DNA of 64,000 nt from Psychrilyobacter piezotolerans (GTDB taxonomy: Bacteria > Fusobacteriota > Fusobacteriia > Fusobacteriales > Fusobacteriaceae). The position numbers and the translations under genes are program-made. Numbering within the stretch: position 1 is the stretch's first letter; each line of letters starts with the position of its first letter. Shown one piece after another: positions 33,184 through 42,461 of this stretch. The notes below the pieces were generated by a model. It was given only the letters and a program-made list of their open reading frames with translations. It was not told where the DNA came from and searched no databases. The stretch spans positions 1 through 64,000 of the forward strand of contig NZ_QUAJ01000002.1 in assembly GCF_003391055.1 (NCBI RefSeq). The letters are read 5' to 3'.

Positions 33184-35298
33184 CTACCTTAATTTTATCT
33201 TTATTTTTTTTATATCCTCGATCTTTGTTCCCGGTTTGGGAGACTGTTCCACTACCCGGCCCTTACCATCAATTGCTATCTCAATCTTATATTTATTGGC
33301 TATCATCAGAGCTAACCTCACACCATTCCCCTTAAAATCCGGCAGTAGATCCAAATCTACATTTTCAGACAGGGTATTTATGTAGTCTCCCCCCTCTAAA
33401 ACATCTACATTTTCCGGGGTGATCCCCTTGTATTTCAATATCCTGTCCAAGGTGTTTCTAAATACCGGAGCGGCTACCCAGGCACCAAATTTTCTCCAAT
33501 AATTTTCTGCAACAGGTTTTTCAAACATGATCAACATTATATATTTCGGATTCTCTGCTGGAAATATTCCCATAAATGAAGACATATACTCCTGCTTGAG
33601 ATATCCGCCGCGGCCACTTATCTGTGCTGTACCCGTTTTTCCTCCAATGGAGTATCCTAAGATAGCACCATTTTTCCCTGTCCCATTTTCCACCGTCTCC
33701 TTGAGCATCTCCCTTATTTTTTTAGAAGTCTCTTTGGATATAACCCGTCTTTCAGGATTGGGTATATTTTTTTTAATAGTTACTCCCTCCGGACTCTTTA
33801 TATTGTCTACCAAATAAGGCTCATAATATATCCCGCCATTTACGGTAGCGGCTAAGGCAGATATCATTTGAAGGGGTGTTATAGCTATCCCCTGGCCATA
33901 GGACATGGTGTATTTTTTCATACCATCCCATTTTTTATAGGGAAGTTGTCTTGGAGCTAATTCTCCAAATGTATCTATCCCTGTTTTGTCATATAGGTTA
34001 AATTTCTTTAAATATCTTTCAAATGTCAATGAGTCCAGTTTTTCTGAAATCAATGACATCCCTACATTACTGGATACTCTCATGATTGTTTGAGGACTTA
34101 TCTGTCCTATCCCGTGGGAATCACTGTCTCTTATTTTATGACCATACCTCATGATATATCCATCTGGATTGTCAAATCTCGTACTGTCGTTTATTACCCC
34201 TTCCTCATATGCTGCTGCCATGATTATCGGTTTAAATATCGATCCCATCTCATACTGTGATCTTATAGCCCTGTTATTTAAATATGCTATATTCGTGGCC
34301 CTTGGATAACTGGACATAGCCAATATTTTTCCACTGCTGGGATCCATCATTATTCCAACAGCTGATTTAGGAGTCACTTTTTCAAATTGTTTCTGCATCT
34401 CATCGTCCAGGATATATTGAATATAATAATCTATGGTCAACTGTACATTATTTCCGTCTTTTTCTAAAAAATCATTATTTTTTCTATCAGATGGCAGGAG
34501 TAAATTTCTAAAATTAGTATAATATCCATTTTTTTCTATTTTGTTTCTTTTTAAGTACTTATCATAGTATCTTTCTATCCCGTAAGTCCCTAATCTTCTT
34601 TTCTCTTCCCCTGAAAAAGCTCCCATAAATCCTATTATCGGTGCCAACTCATGGTAGGAAAAATATTTCCTTTGGGTTGAATGCTCAAAATATATTTCAT
34701 TGGATTTGATCTTATACCTAGACAGTATCTCATCAATCTTATTTTTTTCAACCTCATCGACCTTATTTATTACCTTTATATACCTTTTATTCTTACTGTA
34801 ATTATCTCTCAGTTTAGTTTTAAAATTTTTCACAGTAAAAGGTTTTACTTTTTTTAACTCCTCTACTATTTTATCTTTTTCCTCCAGCACATAAAATCTT
34901 TTTGGGTCTATTATAACTTTATAGATATCTACATCATAGGCTAACTCCCTTCCTGTAGAATCTAATATTTTTCCCCTCTTACCATTGAGGTAATATTTAC
35001 CATAACTCTGCTGCTTTGCCAAGGCTGTAAATTTTTCATATTTCATCAGTTGAACCTGGGCTAACCTCAAACCTAAAATACCAAAAAAAAGTATCATAAC
35101 AAAGGAAAATAAATATGTTCTCTGATTAAATAACTCCATACCACTAGATTTTTTTAATATTAATCTAACTGTATTCCCAAATAAAAAAATTATAAGTAGG
35201 GCAGCTGCGACACTAACTTTATTGAGTAAAAAGAATAATATTATCAGAAAAATTATAAGTAAGTTCATAATCCTTATTATCTTTCTTTTATTTTCCAC
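33184..35298 (-). CDS. Class B penicillin-binding protein (transpeptidase) with C-terminal PASTA domain
   Basis: 704 residues starting at a GTG. Two or three N-terminal membrane segments (about 8-48 and 62-85) precede a dimerisation/pedestal region and a transpeptidase domain with the active-site serine in GSIFKPI (SxxK), SSNVG (SxN) and GGKTGTAQ (KTG). Residues ~645-704 form one PASTA domain (LPDFKGNGVRLALMIANKY). It cross-links peptidoglycan and resembles FtsI/SpoVD-type enzymes, so septal synthesis is likely. It is not beside rsmH-ftsL but 9 kb away. The extra N-terminal membrane segment is unusual for FtsI. Confidence 0.88.
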   Translation of the reverse strand: MENKRKIIRIMNLLIIFLIILFFLLNKVSVAAALLIIFLFGNTVRLILKKSSGMELFNQRTYLFSFVMILFFGILGLRLAQVQLMKYEKFTALAKQQSYGKYYLNGKRGKILDSTGRELAYDVDIYKVIIDPKRFYVLEEKDKIVEELKKVKPFTVKNFKTKLRDNYSKNKRYIKVINKVDEVEKNKIDEILSRYKIKSNEIYFEHSTQRKYFSYHELAPIIGFMGAFSGEEKRRLGTYGIERYYDKYLKRNKIEKNGYYTNFRNLLLPSDRKNNDFLEKDGNNVQLTIDYYIQYILDDEMQKQFEKVTPKSAVGIMMDPSSGKILAMSSYPRATNIAYLNNRAIRSQYEMGSIFKPIIMAAAYEEGVINDSTRFDNPDGYIMRYGHKIRDSDSHGIGQISPQTIMRVSSNVGMSLISEKLDSLTFERYLKKFNLYDKTGIDTFGELAPRQLPYKKWDGMKKYTMSYGQGIAITPLQMISALAATVNGGIYYEPYLVDNIKSPEGVTIKKNIPNPERRVISKETSKKIREMLKETVENGTGKNGAILGYSIGGKTGTAQISGRGGYLKQEYMSSFMGIFPAENPKYIMLIMFEKPVAENYWRKFGAWVAAPVFRNTLDRILKYKGITPENVDVLEGGDYINTLSENVDLDLLPDFKGNGVRLALMIANKYKIEIAIDGKGRVVEQSPKPGTKIEDIKKIKIKLR

Positions 35299-35325
35299 AT
35301 CTACACTCCTTTTGTTTATATGATA

Positions 35326-35349
35326 AAAAGAGCGGAATACCGCTCTTTT
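35326..35349 (-). terminator. Intrinsic terminator between gatB and the penicillin-binding protein gene
   Basis: On the minus strand AAAAGAGCGG and CCGCTCTTTT form perfect arms around TATT and end in a T run. It lies 26-50 bp past the gatB stop and just before the next gene's start region. Confidence 0.88.
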
Positions 35350-35374
35350 ATTTTTTCTCTAGGAAATATTGCCA

Positions 35375-36820
35375 CTATGATAATTTTTCTATTAATATAT
35401 CCATAACCATCTGAGGATTTGCCTTCCCTTTAGATGCTTTCATCACTTGTCCCATAAGTCCCTTTACAACCCTTGGCTTTCTTCCTTCGTCAGCTACCTT
35501 ATAATCTTCTACTAATTTAGGATTATTTGCCACTACTTCTACTACCATTTTTTCAATCTCAGAGGTATCGGCCACCTGTGCCATCTTTTCCTCTTCTACA
35601 ATTGCCTTAGGAGATCTTTCATCATTTAATTTAATCTCAAATAATTTTTTTGCTATCTTACTTGATATAGCTCCCTTATCTATTAACTTTATTATCTCTC
35701 CTAATTCCTCTGAATTGATAGAAAAATCTTCAATAGTTTTATTATTATCTTTTAATATTCTAAGTACCTCTGTCAAGATCCAGTTACAGCTAAGTTTAGG
35801 ATTATCAGAAGATATCACTACCTTTTCAAAGTAATCAGCTAATTCAATACTATTAGATAATGTCTCAGCGTCATTTTCACTGATCTTATAATCATCCACA
35901 AATCTTGCCATCTTAGCTACCTTAGATTCCGGCATCTCATCCTGTAATCTTTCTAACTGTTCATCTGTGATTACTATTCTTACCAGGTCTGGTTCAGGGA
36001 AAAATCTATAGTCCATAGCTTCTTCCTTACTTCTCATCACTCTGGTTACCTGGGCTTCCTCATCCCAAAGTCTGGTTTCCTGGTTGATTTCCCCGCCATT
36101 TTCTATCTCCTCTATCTGTCTGCCGATCTCATAGTCGATGGCACGAGCTACACCCTTAAATGAATTCAGATTTTTCACCTCTACCCTTGTACCAAATGCT
36201 TTTGCTCCTTTATGCATTACAGATATATTGGCATCACATCTAAGAGACCCTAATTCCATGGAAACATCTGAAATCTTTGTGTATTTCAATGCATCCTTTA
36301 CTAAATTCAGATATTGGTACGCCTCTTCTGAACTTCTCATATCCGGTTCAGATACGATCTCGATAAGGGGCATAGATGCTCTGTTGAAGTTTATAAAAGA
36401 TTCTTCTCCTGCATGGATAGATTTTCCTGCATCTTCCTCTATATGAATTCTAGTAACTCCTATCCTCTTGTCAGATCCATTGGATAGTTTAATATCTATA
36501 TGCCCGCCTTCAGCATATGGATGATCAAATTGAGTTATTTGATAGTTTTTAGGGGTATCTGGATAGAAATAATTTTTTCTATCAAACTTACTCTCCTTGT
36601 TTATGTCGCAATTTAATGCAAATCCTGCTTTGATTGCATAGTCTAATACTTTTTTGTTAAGTTTTGGTAACGCTCCAGGATGTCCTAAACATATTGGACA
36701 TGTATGTGTATTTTCTGGTGAGTTATCATAGTCACTGCTGCATCCACACCATACTTTTGTTTTTGTATCTAATTGGCAGTGTATCTCTAGCCCAATTACT
36801 GATTCCCATTCTATAGCCAT
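35375..36820 (-). CDS. gatB: Asp-tRNA(Asn)/Glu-tRNA(Gln) amidotransferase subunit B
   Basis: 481 residues. The N-terminal cradle domain shows IGLEIHCQL (~9-17), zinc-site cysteines (WCGCSSDY and CPICLGHPG, ~24-48), YFYPDTPKNYQITQF and IHIEEDAGKS; the C-terminal YqeY-like tail domain (~330-481) ends with MGQVMKASKGKANP. GatB holds the misacylated tRNA and activates it with ATP. It is followed by a terminator and preceded by a 337-bp repeat region that splits it from gatA, so it may have its own promoter. Confidence 0.97.
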   Translation of the reverse strand: MAIEWESVIGLEIHCQLDTKTKVWCGCSSDYDNSPENTHTCPICLGHPGALPKLNKKVLDYAIKAGFALNCDINKESKFDRKNYFYPDTPKNYQITQFDHPYAEGGHIDIKLSNGSDKRIGVTRIHIEEDAGKSIHAGEESFINFNRASMPLIEIVSEPDMRSSEEAYQYLNLVKDALKYTKISDVSMELGSLRCDANISVMHKGAKAFGTRVEVKNLNSFKGVARAIDYEIGRQIEEIENGGEINQETRLWDEEAQVTRVMRSKEEAMDYRFFPEPDLVRIVITDEQLERLQDEMPESKVAKMARFVDDYKISENDAETLSNSIELADYFEKVVISSDNPKLSCNWILTEVLRILKDNNKTIEDFSINSEELGEIIKLIDKGAISSKIAKKLFEIKLNDERSPKAIVEEEKMAQVADTSEIEKMVVEVVANNPKLVEDYKVADEGRKPRVVKGLMGQVMKASKGKANPQMVMDILIEKLS

Positions 36821-37157
36821 ATATATTCTCCTTCTTTATTATTTTTTATTCTTACCCTCTCTATCAGCATTCATTGCTATTAAAATTAAAAACTTTTGCC
36901 ACCAATCTACACCAATTTTATAAAAATTTTGACGCAGACTAAAATCTGACACTTGAATACAGACTTAACCCTTCAGCACTAAGTAACCGCTGAGGTCATC
37001 ACCAAAGAACTATTAGTTTATTACATAAACATAGAGCTTTGAGAAAACGAGATAAAGAGGCTCACAAAGTTTTTCTTGGTTTTAAACCTAAAAATTAATT
37101 TCCGTGTGCTTTGCATTTTATTTTTTAATTTGTGATAATTGGTGGCTGATTTTTGGA
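36821..37157. other. Intergenic region of dispersed repeat fragments, 337 bp
   Basis: No gene is seen between gatA and gatB. It holds TTGACGCAGACTAAAATCTG (36929), nearly identical to 5802-5821; a CGAGATAAAGAG...CACAAAG stretch (about 37046-37070) that matches, in reverse complement, about 61900-61930; and ATTGGTGGCTGATTTTT at its end, like 5936-5955 and 54667-54680. Confidence 0.65.
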
Positions 37158-38651
37158 TTATTTTACTGACTTTTTAATATCTCTAACCTTATTTACAGAA
37201 GCTTCAAACTCTGGTATCTCCATCTTTGTATATGCTTTCTCATAAGCATCTCCAGCTTTTAATATAGTCGCCTCATCAAAGGCTTTCCCTAATAGTTGTA
37301 TCCCCACTGGAAGGTTATCTACCTTTCCTGCTGGGATTACAAGCCCTGGGATTCCAGAAAGATTTGCCGGAATTGTGAATATATCCTCTAAATATAGTTC
37401 TACAGGAGTTTTCTTATCTGTCAATTTAAAAGAAGTTCCAGGGGTAGCCGGAGTTAAGATCACATCTACCTCATTAAATGCCTTTTCAAAATCATTTTTA
37501 ATAAGCCTTCTTACTTTTTGAGCTTTTTTATAATAAGCATCATAATATCCAGCACTAAGTACATAGGTTCCTATCATAATTCTTCTCTTTACTTCAGGAC
37601 CAAATCCTTCACTTCTGGTTTTAATATACATATCCTCTATGCCATTATAGCTGCCGGCTCTGTATCCGTATCTTACCCCGTCAAAACGAGCTAAGTTTGA
37701 ACTAGCCTCTGCTGGGGCAATTATATAATAAGTTGCCGGGGCAAATTCTGTATTAGGTAAGCTGATGGGCACAATCTCTGCTCCTAACTTTTTAAAATTT
37801 TCAATGGCATCTTCAGTTACCTTCTTTATTTTAGGGTTTAATCCATCGATAAAGTATTCCTTGGGAATTCCTATCTTCATACCTTTAATATTTCCATCTA
37901 AGTTAGCTGTAAAATCAGGCATTTCTAATTCCATAGATGTAGCATCCATTTCGTCATACCCGCCGATTACATTAAATAAAGCGGCTACATCCTCTACACT
38001 TCTACCCATTGGTCCTATTTGATCCAGTGATGAGGCAAAAGCCATCAATCCATATCTGGAAACTCTTCCATAGGTAGGTTTCAGTCCAACTATCCCACAA
38101 AATGCAGCCGGTTGTCTTATACTTCCACCTGTGTCCGATCCCAGTGATAACGTTACTTGGTATCCTCCAACCGATGAGGCAGCTCCACCTGATGACCCCC
38201 CTGGAGTTCTCTCTAAATCCCAGGGGTTTTTACTCTCCTGTATATAAGATGATTTTGTCGTAGATCCCATGGCAAATTCATCCATATTAGTTTTCGCTAT
38301 TATTATTGCTCCTGCTTCCTTTAATCTCTTTACCACAGTGGCATCATAGATTCCTTCATAGTTTGCAAGGATCTTAGACGCTGATGTAGTCAGATCTCCC
38401 TTGGATACCATATTGTCTTTTATGGCAACTGGGATTCCCTCCAGGGGCAGCAATTCTTCCCCTCTGGCTATTTTTTCATCGACTTTTTTTGCCTCTTCCA
38501 GAGCACTTTCTTTTTTTAACAGGGTAAAACTTCCAAGTTTTGATTCAGTCTTTTCAATCCTATCGAATATATCGTTTATTAATTCTACTGCTGTTATTTT
38601 TTTTGCCTTTAACATGGTAGATAGTTCTGTTGCTGTATGCTTATATAACAT
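37158..38651 (-). CDS. gatA: Asp-tRNA(Asn)/Glu-tRNA(Gln) amidotransferase subunit A
   Basis: 497 residues from the ATG at 38651 (MLYKHTATELS), which has AAGGAGG 6 nt upstream; a longer frame to 38672 lacks such a site. The amidase Ser-cisSer-Lys triad is visible: Lys in AIKDNM (~78-83), cis-Ser and nucleophile Ser in GGSSGGAASSVG and GSDTGGSIRQPA (~150-185). It releases ammonia from glutamine for GatB. Its start overlaps the PAP2 gene by 11 nt (ATGTTATATAA), suggesting coupled translation. Confidence 0.97.
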   Translation of the reverse strand: MLYKHTATELSTMLKAKKITAVELINDIFDRIEKTESKLGSFTLLKKESALEEAKKVDEKIARGEELLPLEGIPVAIKDNMVSKGDLTTSASKILANYEGIYDATVVKRLKEAGAIIIAKTNMDEFAMGSTTKSSYIQESKNPWDLERTPGGSSGGAASSVGGYQVTLSLGSDTGGSIRQPAAFCGIVGLKPTYGRVSRYGLMAFASSLDQIGPMGRSVEDVAALFNVIGGYDEMDATSMELEMPDFTANLDGNIKGMKIGIPKEYFIDGLNPKIKKVTEDAIENFKKLGAEIVPISLPNTEFAPATYYIIAPAEASSNLARFDGVRYGYRAGSYNGIEDMYIKTRSEGFGPEVKRRIMIGTYVLSAGYYDAYYKKAQKVRRLIKNDFEKAFNEVDVILTPATPGTSFKLTDKKTPVELYLEDIFTIPANLSGIPGLVIPAGKVDNLPVGIQLLGKAFDEATILKAGDAYEKAYTKMEIPEFEASVNKVRDIKKSVK

Positions 38652-39495
38652 CTTTTCCTCCTTGATTTTCACTATTTTTTTCTTTATTTATCTCATATAT
38701 CGTCTTAGCTACCAGCACTCCCAGGAATGCTGCCGAGATGATATCACTTAACCAATGTCTTGTCCCATATACTCTAGAGCAGCTTAACACCACAGCATAA
38801 ATTACAGCCATTGCTCTAATAAATTTATTTTTATATCCATAATAAAATGAAAAAGCTACTGCCACCGATACGATTGTATGTCCCGAGGGCAGACTGGCAC
38901 TTGAACTTTTAAATGGATTTATACTCTGATTCCCATTCATCCAGGATGCCCAGTTAAAAAACTGATAGGGCAGCATATTTACATCCGGCCTCAACCTGGA
39001 TATTATATATTTTAATATATTTACCAGTAACCCTGATGCAATTATTGCCATAAGGGCTTCTTTAGAAACTTTTCTTAATTTTTTATTTTTAAACAAAGTT
39101 CCCAAAAGGAGTAGTACCACTACAGTTCCTGCTGTTGTATCTCCATCTCCCTGGTTGGCAAAAAATCTTTCGTATTTTGAATATTTATCCTTACTTATTT
39201 TTTCTATCTCAGCTTTTTTCTGTAAGATCACTATCTCTTCAGGTGTAGCTGTTCTGGCTTTATTTTCTATTCCCTGTAAAGTCTTGTCATAATATTTATT
39301 GGAAAACTGCTCAGCTACAGGAAGATCCAAATAAACTATGGTAAATATAGTTATAACTATACCCGATAAAGCTGTTTTTTTATACTTCATAAGGTTTTTT
39401 AAAAAAGCTCCTGCAAACCCCTTTAAATAACCCTCTCTCAATACATCTATAGCTATCAAGATAACTATTATTATCATCAACGTCTCTTTATTCAC
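38641..39495 (-). CDS. PAP2-family membrane phosphatase
   Basis: 284 residues starting at GTG, sharing one base with the stop of the GT39 gene. The phosphatase motif is complete: KYIISRLRP (K-x6-RP), LPSGHT, and SRVYGTRHWLSD (SR-x5-H-x3-D), in a protein with about six membrane helices. PAP2 enzymes remove phosphate from polyprenyl or diacylglycerol pyrophosphates and lipid A. Next to GT39, GT2 and GtrA genes, recycling of polyprenyl phosphate or dephosphorylation of a lipid is likely. N-terminal residues ~1-100 form an additional membrane region before the catalytic part. Confidence 0.9.
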   Translation of the reverse strand: MNKETLMIIIVILIAIDVLREGYLKGFAGAFLKNLMKYKKTALSGIVITIFTIVYLDLPVAEQFSNKYYDKTLQGIENKARTATPEEIVILQKKAEIEKISKDKYSKYERFFANQGDGDTTAGTVVVLLLLGTLFKNKKLRKVSKEALMAIIASGLLVNILKYIISRLRPDVNMLPYQFFNWASWMNGNQSINPFKSSSASLPSGHTIVSVAVAFSFYYGYKNKFIRAMAVIYAVVLSCSRVYGTRHWLSDIISAAFLGVLVAKTIYEINKEKNSENQGGKDVI

Positions 39496-40940
39496 TATTT
39501 TCTCCCTCTAAAATTATACACCTTATATATATAATATTCCCTTTGAATCCTTCCCCATCTTTTGAACACAACTGTGTCTACCAGTTCTGCCCTGTCAAAC
39601 AGGAATTTATCCTCTGGTTTTCTATTGTAAAATGAATGAGCTACAAAGATTCCATTTTTTCCGATTACTCCGTCTCTATCTCTCCAATAATCAAATTGAC
39701 TGGTCCCGCCGCTGAGATTATATACATATTCTTTTTTCGGCAGATAGGCAGCCAGTTGGGAGGATGTCTGATATCTATCCCCAAATAAAAACCATTCTTC
39801 TCCGTCTTTGGTAGATTCATCGTATATCTGCTGCACTCTGGCCCCGGCCATATCCCAGCCCTGCATATCAGCCAAAGCATTTTCCTTAGGCTTTAACGGA
39901 ACTACGAGAGTTGCGGCTGCAAAGTATAAGATTAAAGATAAACCTGCACCGAGGCCAATTCCTATCCGCCACAACTTATTAAACTCTGTATACCTTACAA
40001 AAACTATTATCATAGGTATATAAGCACAGGCTAACCAATGAACTTTAGAGCTGTTAGACAGGGAGCTAAAGGTAAATACTCCTATCAGTGGCAGGGCAAA
40101 CCAAAATAATATATTTACATCTGGTTTTTTAAAGTTTTTTATAGAAGCTGTAAATATACCAAAGAATAAAATAGGAGATACTACACCTATCTGTCCTCCT
40201 ATAAATTGAAAAAACTTTGTAGGCCTGAATCTAAAGGTTTTACTCTGGCGACCCTCTAAGTGAAACTGAAACGATCCCCAGTTATGGGAATAGTTCCAAT
40301 AGATAACAGGTGAAAACATAAGTATCGACACAATGAATGCTATATACGGCTCTTTTTTCAGAAGCCAGAATCTATTTTCCTTACTGAGTAACAGGTAGAA
40401 AAATATACTTGGATACACCATAAACATATTGTATTTACTGAGTAGTCCCAAGCCTGTCAATATAGCTATAATATACCAGGATCTGCAGTCTTTTTCATAG
40501 ATTACCTTTAAGAAATAGTAAAGAACCATTGTATACAGTAAGATTAGTGGTGAATCAGGCAGTGCCATTATAGACAGGAATGAATATAGTGGCAATATAT
40601 TAAATATCAGCCCTGAAATACCGGCTATCCTTTCACTTTTATACAGATAGTAGGAGATTTTGTAGATATAGATACTGGTTGCAGATATCGTTCCTGCTGA
40701 GACAAGTCTCATGGAAAAATTATTTTCACCAAAGATCGATGTACTTAATCTTATTAGATAAGCAATCAGCGGCGGATGGTCATAATAACTCATCCCTAAA
40801 TTTTTCGACCATAACAGATAATATGCCTCATCATCGGATAAGTTCAGATAACTGCCTATAATCAACCTAAAAATAGTAATCCCTGCTAAAAATAGTATGA
40901 ATTTTTTCTTGTTAAAATTATCTAATATATCTTTTATCAC
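39495..40940 (-). CDS. Glycosyltransferase family 39 (ArnT-like) membrane protein
   Basis: 481 residues starting at a GTG behind GGAG. About ten membrane helices; the first periplasmic loop carries the GT-C acidic motif LSDDEAYYLLW (~33-43) and YYDHPPLIAYLIRL (~52-65), both standard for GT39/ArnT/PMT-2 enzymes. These move a sugar from a polyprenyl phosphate donor to lipid A or protein on the outer face of the inner membrane. It sits between gatC and the PAP2 gene, in one operon with a likely donor synthase (41266) and GtrA flippase (42004). Sugar and acceptor are unknown. Confidence 0.88.
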   Translation of the reverse strand: MIKDILDNFNKKKFILFLAGITIFRLIIGSYLNLSDDEAYYLLWSKNLGMSYYDHPPLIAYLIRLSTSIFGENNFSMRLVSAGTISATSIYIYKISYYLYKSERIAGISGLIFNILPLYSFLSIMALPDSPLILLYTMVLYYFLKVIYEKDCRSWYIIAILTGLGLLSKYNMFMVYPSIFFYLLLSKENRFWLLKKEPYIAFIVSILMFSPVIYWNYSHNWGSFQFHLEGRQSKTFRFRPTKFFQFIGGQIGVVSPILFFGIFTASIKNFKKPDVNILFWFALPLIGVFTFSSLSNSSKVHWLACAYIPMIIVFVRYTEFNKLWRIGIGLGAGLSLILYFAAATLVVPLKPKENALADMQGWDMAGARVQQIYDESTKDGEEWFLFGDRYQTSSQLAAYLPKKEYVYNLSGGTSQFDYWRDRDGVIGKNGIFVAHSFYNRKPEDKFLFDRAELVDTVVFKRWGRIQREYYIYKVYNFRGRK

Positions 40941-40951
40941 TAAATTTCTCC

Positions 40952-41245
40952 TTAATTTTCACCAACAGTTCTAGGGACTGCAAATGTTCCCTCTATCTCT
41001 TCAGGAGCATTTTTTACTGCTTCTTCCCTAGTTAAAGATTCCGTAATTACATCTTCTCTAAATGAATTATATATGTCATTTACCTGGGTCATAGGTTCTA
41101 TCCCTTCTACATCTGCTTCATCTAATTTAGATACAAATTCTAAAATATCATTTAATTCATTCTGCAAAACCACAACTTCCGATTCCTTAAATTCCAACAT
41201 AGATAATTTTGCTACTTTCAATACTTCTTCTCTAGTTAATGCCAT
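40952..41245 (-). CDS. gatC: Asp-tRNA(Asn)/Glu-tRNA(Gln) amidotransferase subunit C
   Basis: 97 residues, the usual GatC size, with MALTREEVLKVAKLSML at the start, the ELNDILEFVSKLDEADVEGIEPM core and the end motif GTFAVPRTVGE. It stabilises the GatA-GatB complex. AGGAAG precedes the ATG. It is cut off from gatA by two membrane-enzyme genes, an unusual order. Confidence 0.95.
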   Translation of the reverse strand: MALTREEVLKVAKLSMLEFKESEVVVLQNELNDILEFVSKLDEADVEGIEPMTQVNDIYNSFREDVITESLTREEAVKNAPEEIEGTFAVPRTVGEN

Positions 41246-41265
41246 CTTCTTCCTCCATATATTTT

Positions 41266-41991
41266 TTAATTTTCTTTTAAATATTTCTTATTCAGCCTCA
41301 TCCATAACACCTTTAATATAGCTTCTAAAAATATTTTTTTGCTCATCTTAGACTGCCCCAGGGTTCTGTCTTCAAATATAATTGGTGTTTCCTTGATTTT
41401 CATCCCTTTCAGCCACACTTTATAGTTTAATTCCACCTGGAAAGAATAACCATTGGATACTATCCTATCTAAATTTAAATTTTCCAGGGTTTTTCTTCTA
41501 AAACATTTAAATCCGCCGGTAAAATCTTTTATGGGAGCTCCTAAAATTATCCTGGAATACAGACTCCCACCACGGCTAATAAATTTTCTTATGATTCCCC
41601 AGTTTACAACTCCTCCACCAGGTACATACCTGCTTCCGATTACCAGATCGTGAGTTTCTATCTCCTTTAAAAATTCAGGGATATACTTTGGGTTGTGGGA
41701 AAAATCGGCGTCCATCTCAAATATATAGTCATAGTCCCTTGCCAAGGCCCATTTAAATCCAGCAATATAGGCTGTTCCTAATCCTAATTTTCCGCTTCTT
41801 TTATGGATAAACAACTTATCTTTATATTTTTCCACCATGAGCTTCTCTATGACCTCATAGGTCTTATCTGGAGAATTATCATCCACTATCAATATATTCA
41901 GGTCGTTTTTAACCCGGTATATCGTCTCCAATAATTTTTCAACATTTTCACTTTCATTATACGTTGGTATAATTATCAGCGTTTTTTTCAT
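41266..41991 (-). CDS. Polyprenol monophosphomannose synthase-like glycosyltransferase (GT2)
   Basis: 241 residues, a soluble GT-A fold: IIPTYNESENVEKLL (7-21), the nucleotide-binding VDDNSPDKT (~36-44), the metal DxD motif EMDADFSHNP (~93-102) and FTGGFKCFRR. This is the dolichol-phosphate mannose synthase family without C-terminal membrane helices. It makes the polyprenyl-phosphate-sugar donor used by GT39 enzymes. It lies 12 bp from the GtrA gene and 20 bp from gatC. Confidence 0.92.
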   Translation of the reverse strand: MKKTLIIIPTYNESENVEKLLETIYRVKNDLNILIVDDNSPDKTYEVIEKLMVEKYKDKLFIHKRSGKLGLGTAYIAGFKWALARDYDYIFEMDADFSHNPKYIPEFLKEIETHDLVIGSRYVPGGGVVNWGIIRKFISRGGSLYSRIILGAPIKDFTGGFKCFRRKTLENLNLDRIVSNGYSFQVELNYKVWLKGMKIKETPIIFEDRTLGQSKMSKKIFLEAILKVLWMRLNKKYLKEN

Positions 41992-42003
41992 CTGCTTCTC
42001 CTT

Positions 42004-42444
42004 CTATTCTCGAAATGTTATAAAGTAATTCCCAAAAAAATTAAAAAATGTAGCTACCCCTATTCCGGTAATTTGAGCTATTATTTTAATAATTTTATCA
42101 GTATTAGATCCTGCATATTTTTTTATTATATCATAGGTCAATTCATTTCCCGATAAAAATTCTACCGCTATCTTAAGAATAAATAAATTGATTACAAAAT
42201 TTAATAAACTTATTATAAAAAAATGCAGATATTTTTTCTTTACACTCTTGCCTTTCCCCTTACCTCTGAATGTCCAAATGAAATTTAAATAGAAATTACT
42301 GCTCACTGCAAATAAAAATGCCACTGTGGCAGCTATAAGATAGTTTACATCCAAAGTTATCAGGGCGGTGTAGATCAAAAGGTTTACTATTACCCCGCTG
42401 GCACCTACTAAACCAAACTTCATAAAAATTTTAATTATTTCCAA
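42004..42444 (-). CDS. GtrA family membrane protein
   Basis: 146 residues starting at a TTG. Four membrane helices in the GtrA pattern, with FMKFGLVGASGVIVNLLIY at the first (7-25) and FYLNFIWTFRG after the second. GtrA proteins are thought to flip polyprenyl-phosphate-linked sugars across the inner membrane. It immediately precedes the donor-synthase gene, matching the gtrA-gtrB order known in O-antigen modification sets. Confidence 0.9.
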   Translation of the reverse strand: MEIIKIFMKFGLVGASGVIVNLLIYTALITLDVNYLIAATVAFLFAVSSNFYLNFIWTFRGKGKGKSVKKKYLHFFIISLLNFVINLFILKIAVEFLSGNELTYDIIKKYAGSNTDKIIKIIAQITGIGVATFFNFFGNYFITFRE

Positions 42445-42461
42445 GCTTTTCGACTCTCCCT

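Noticed and set aside
39665-39880. 71-codon minus-strand frame inside the GT39 gene
   Set aside because: It is an alternative frame of a clear coding region, with no start signal or domain.
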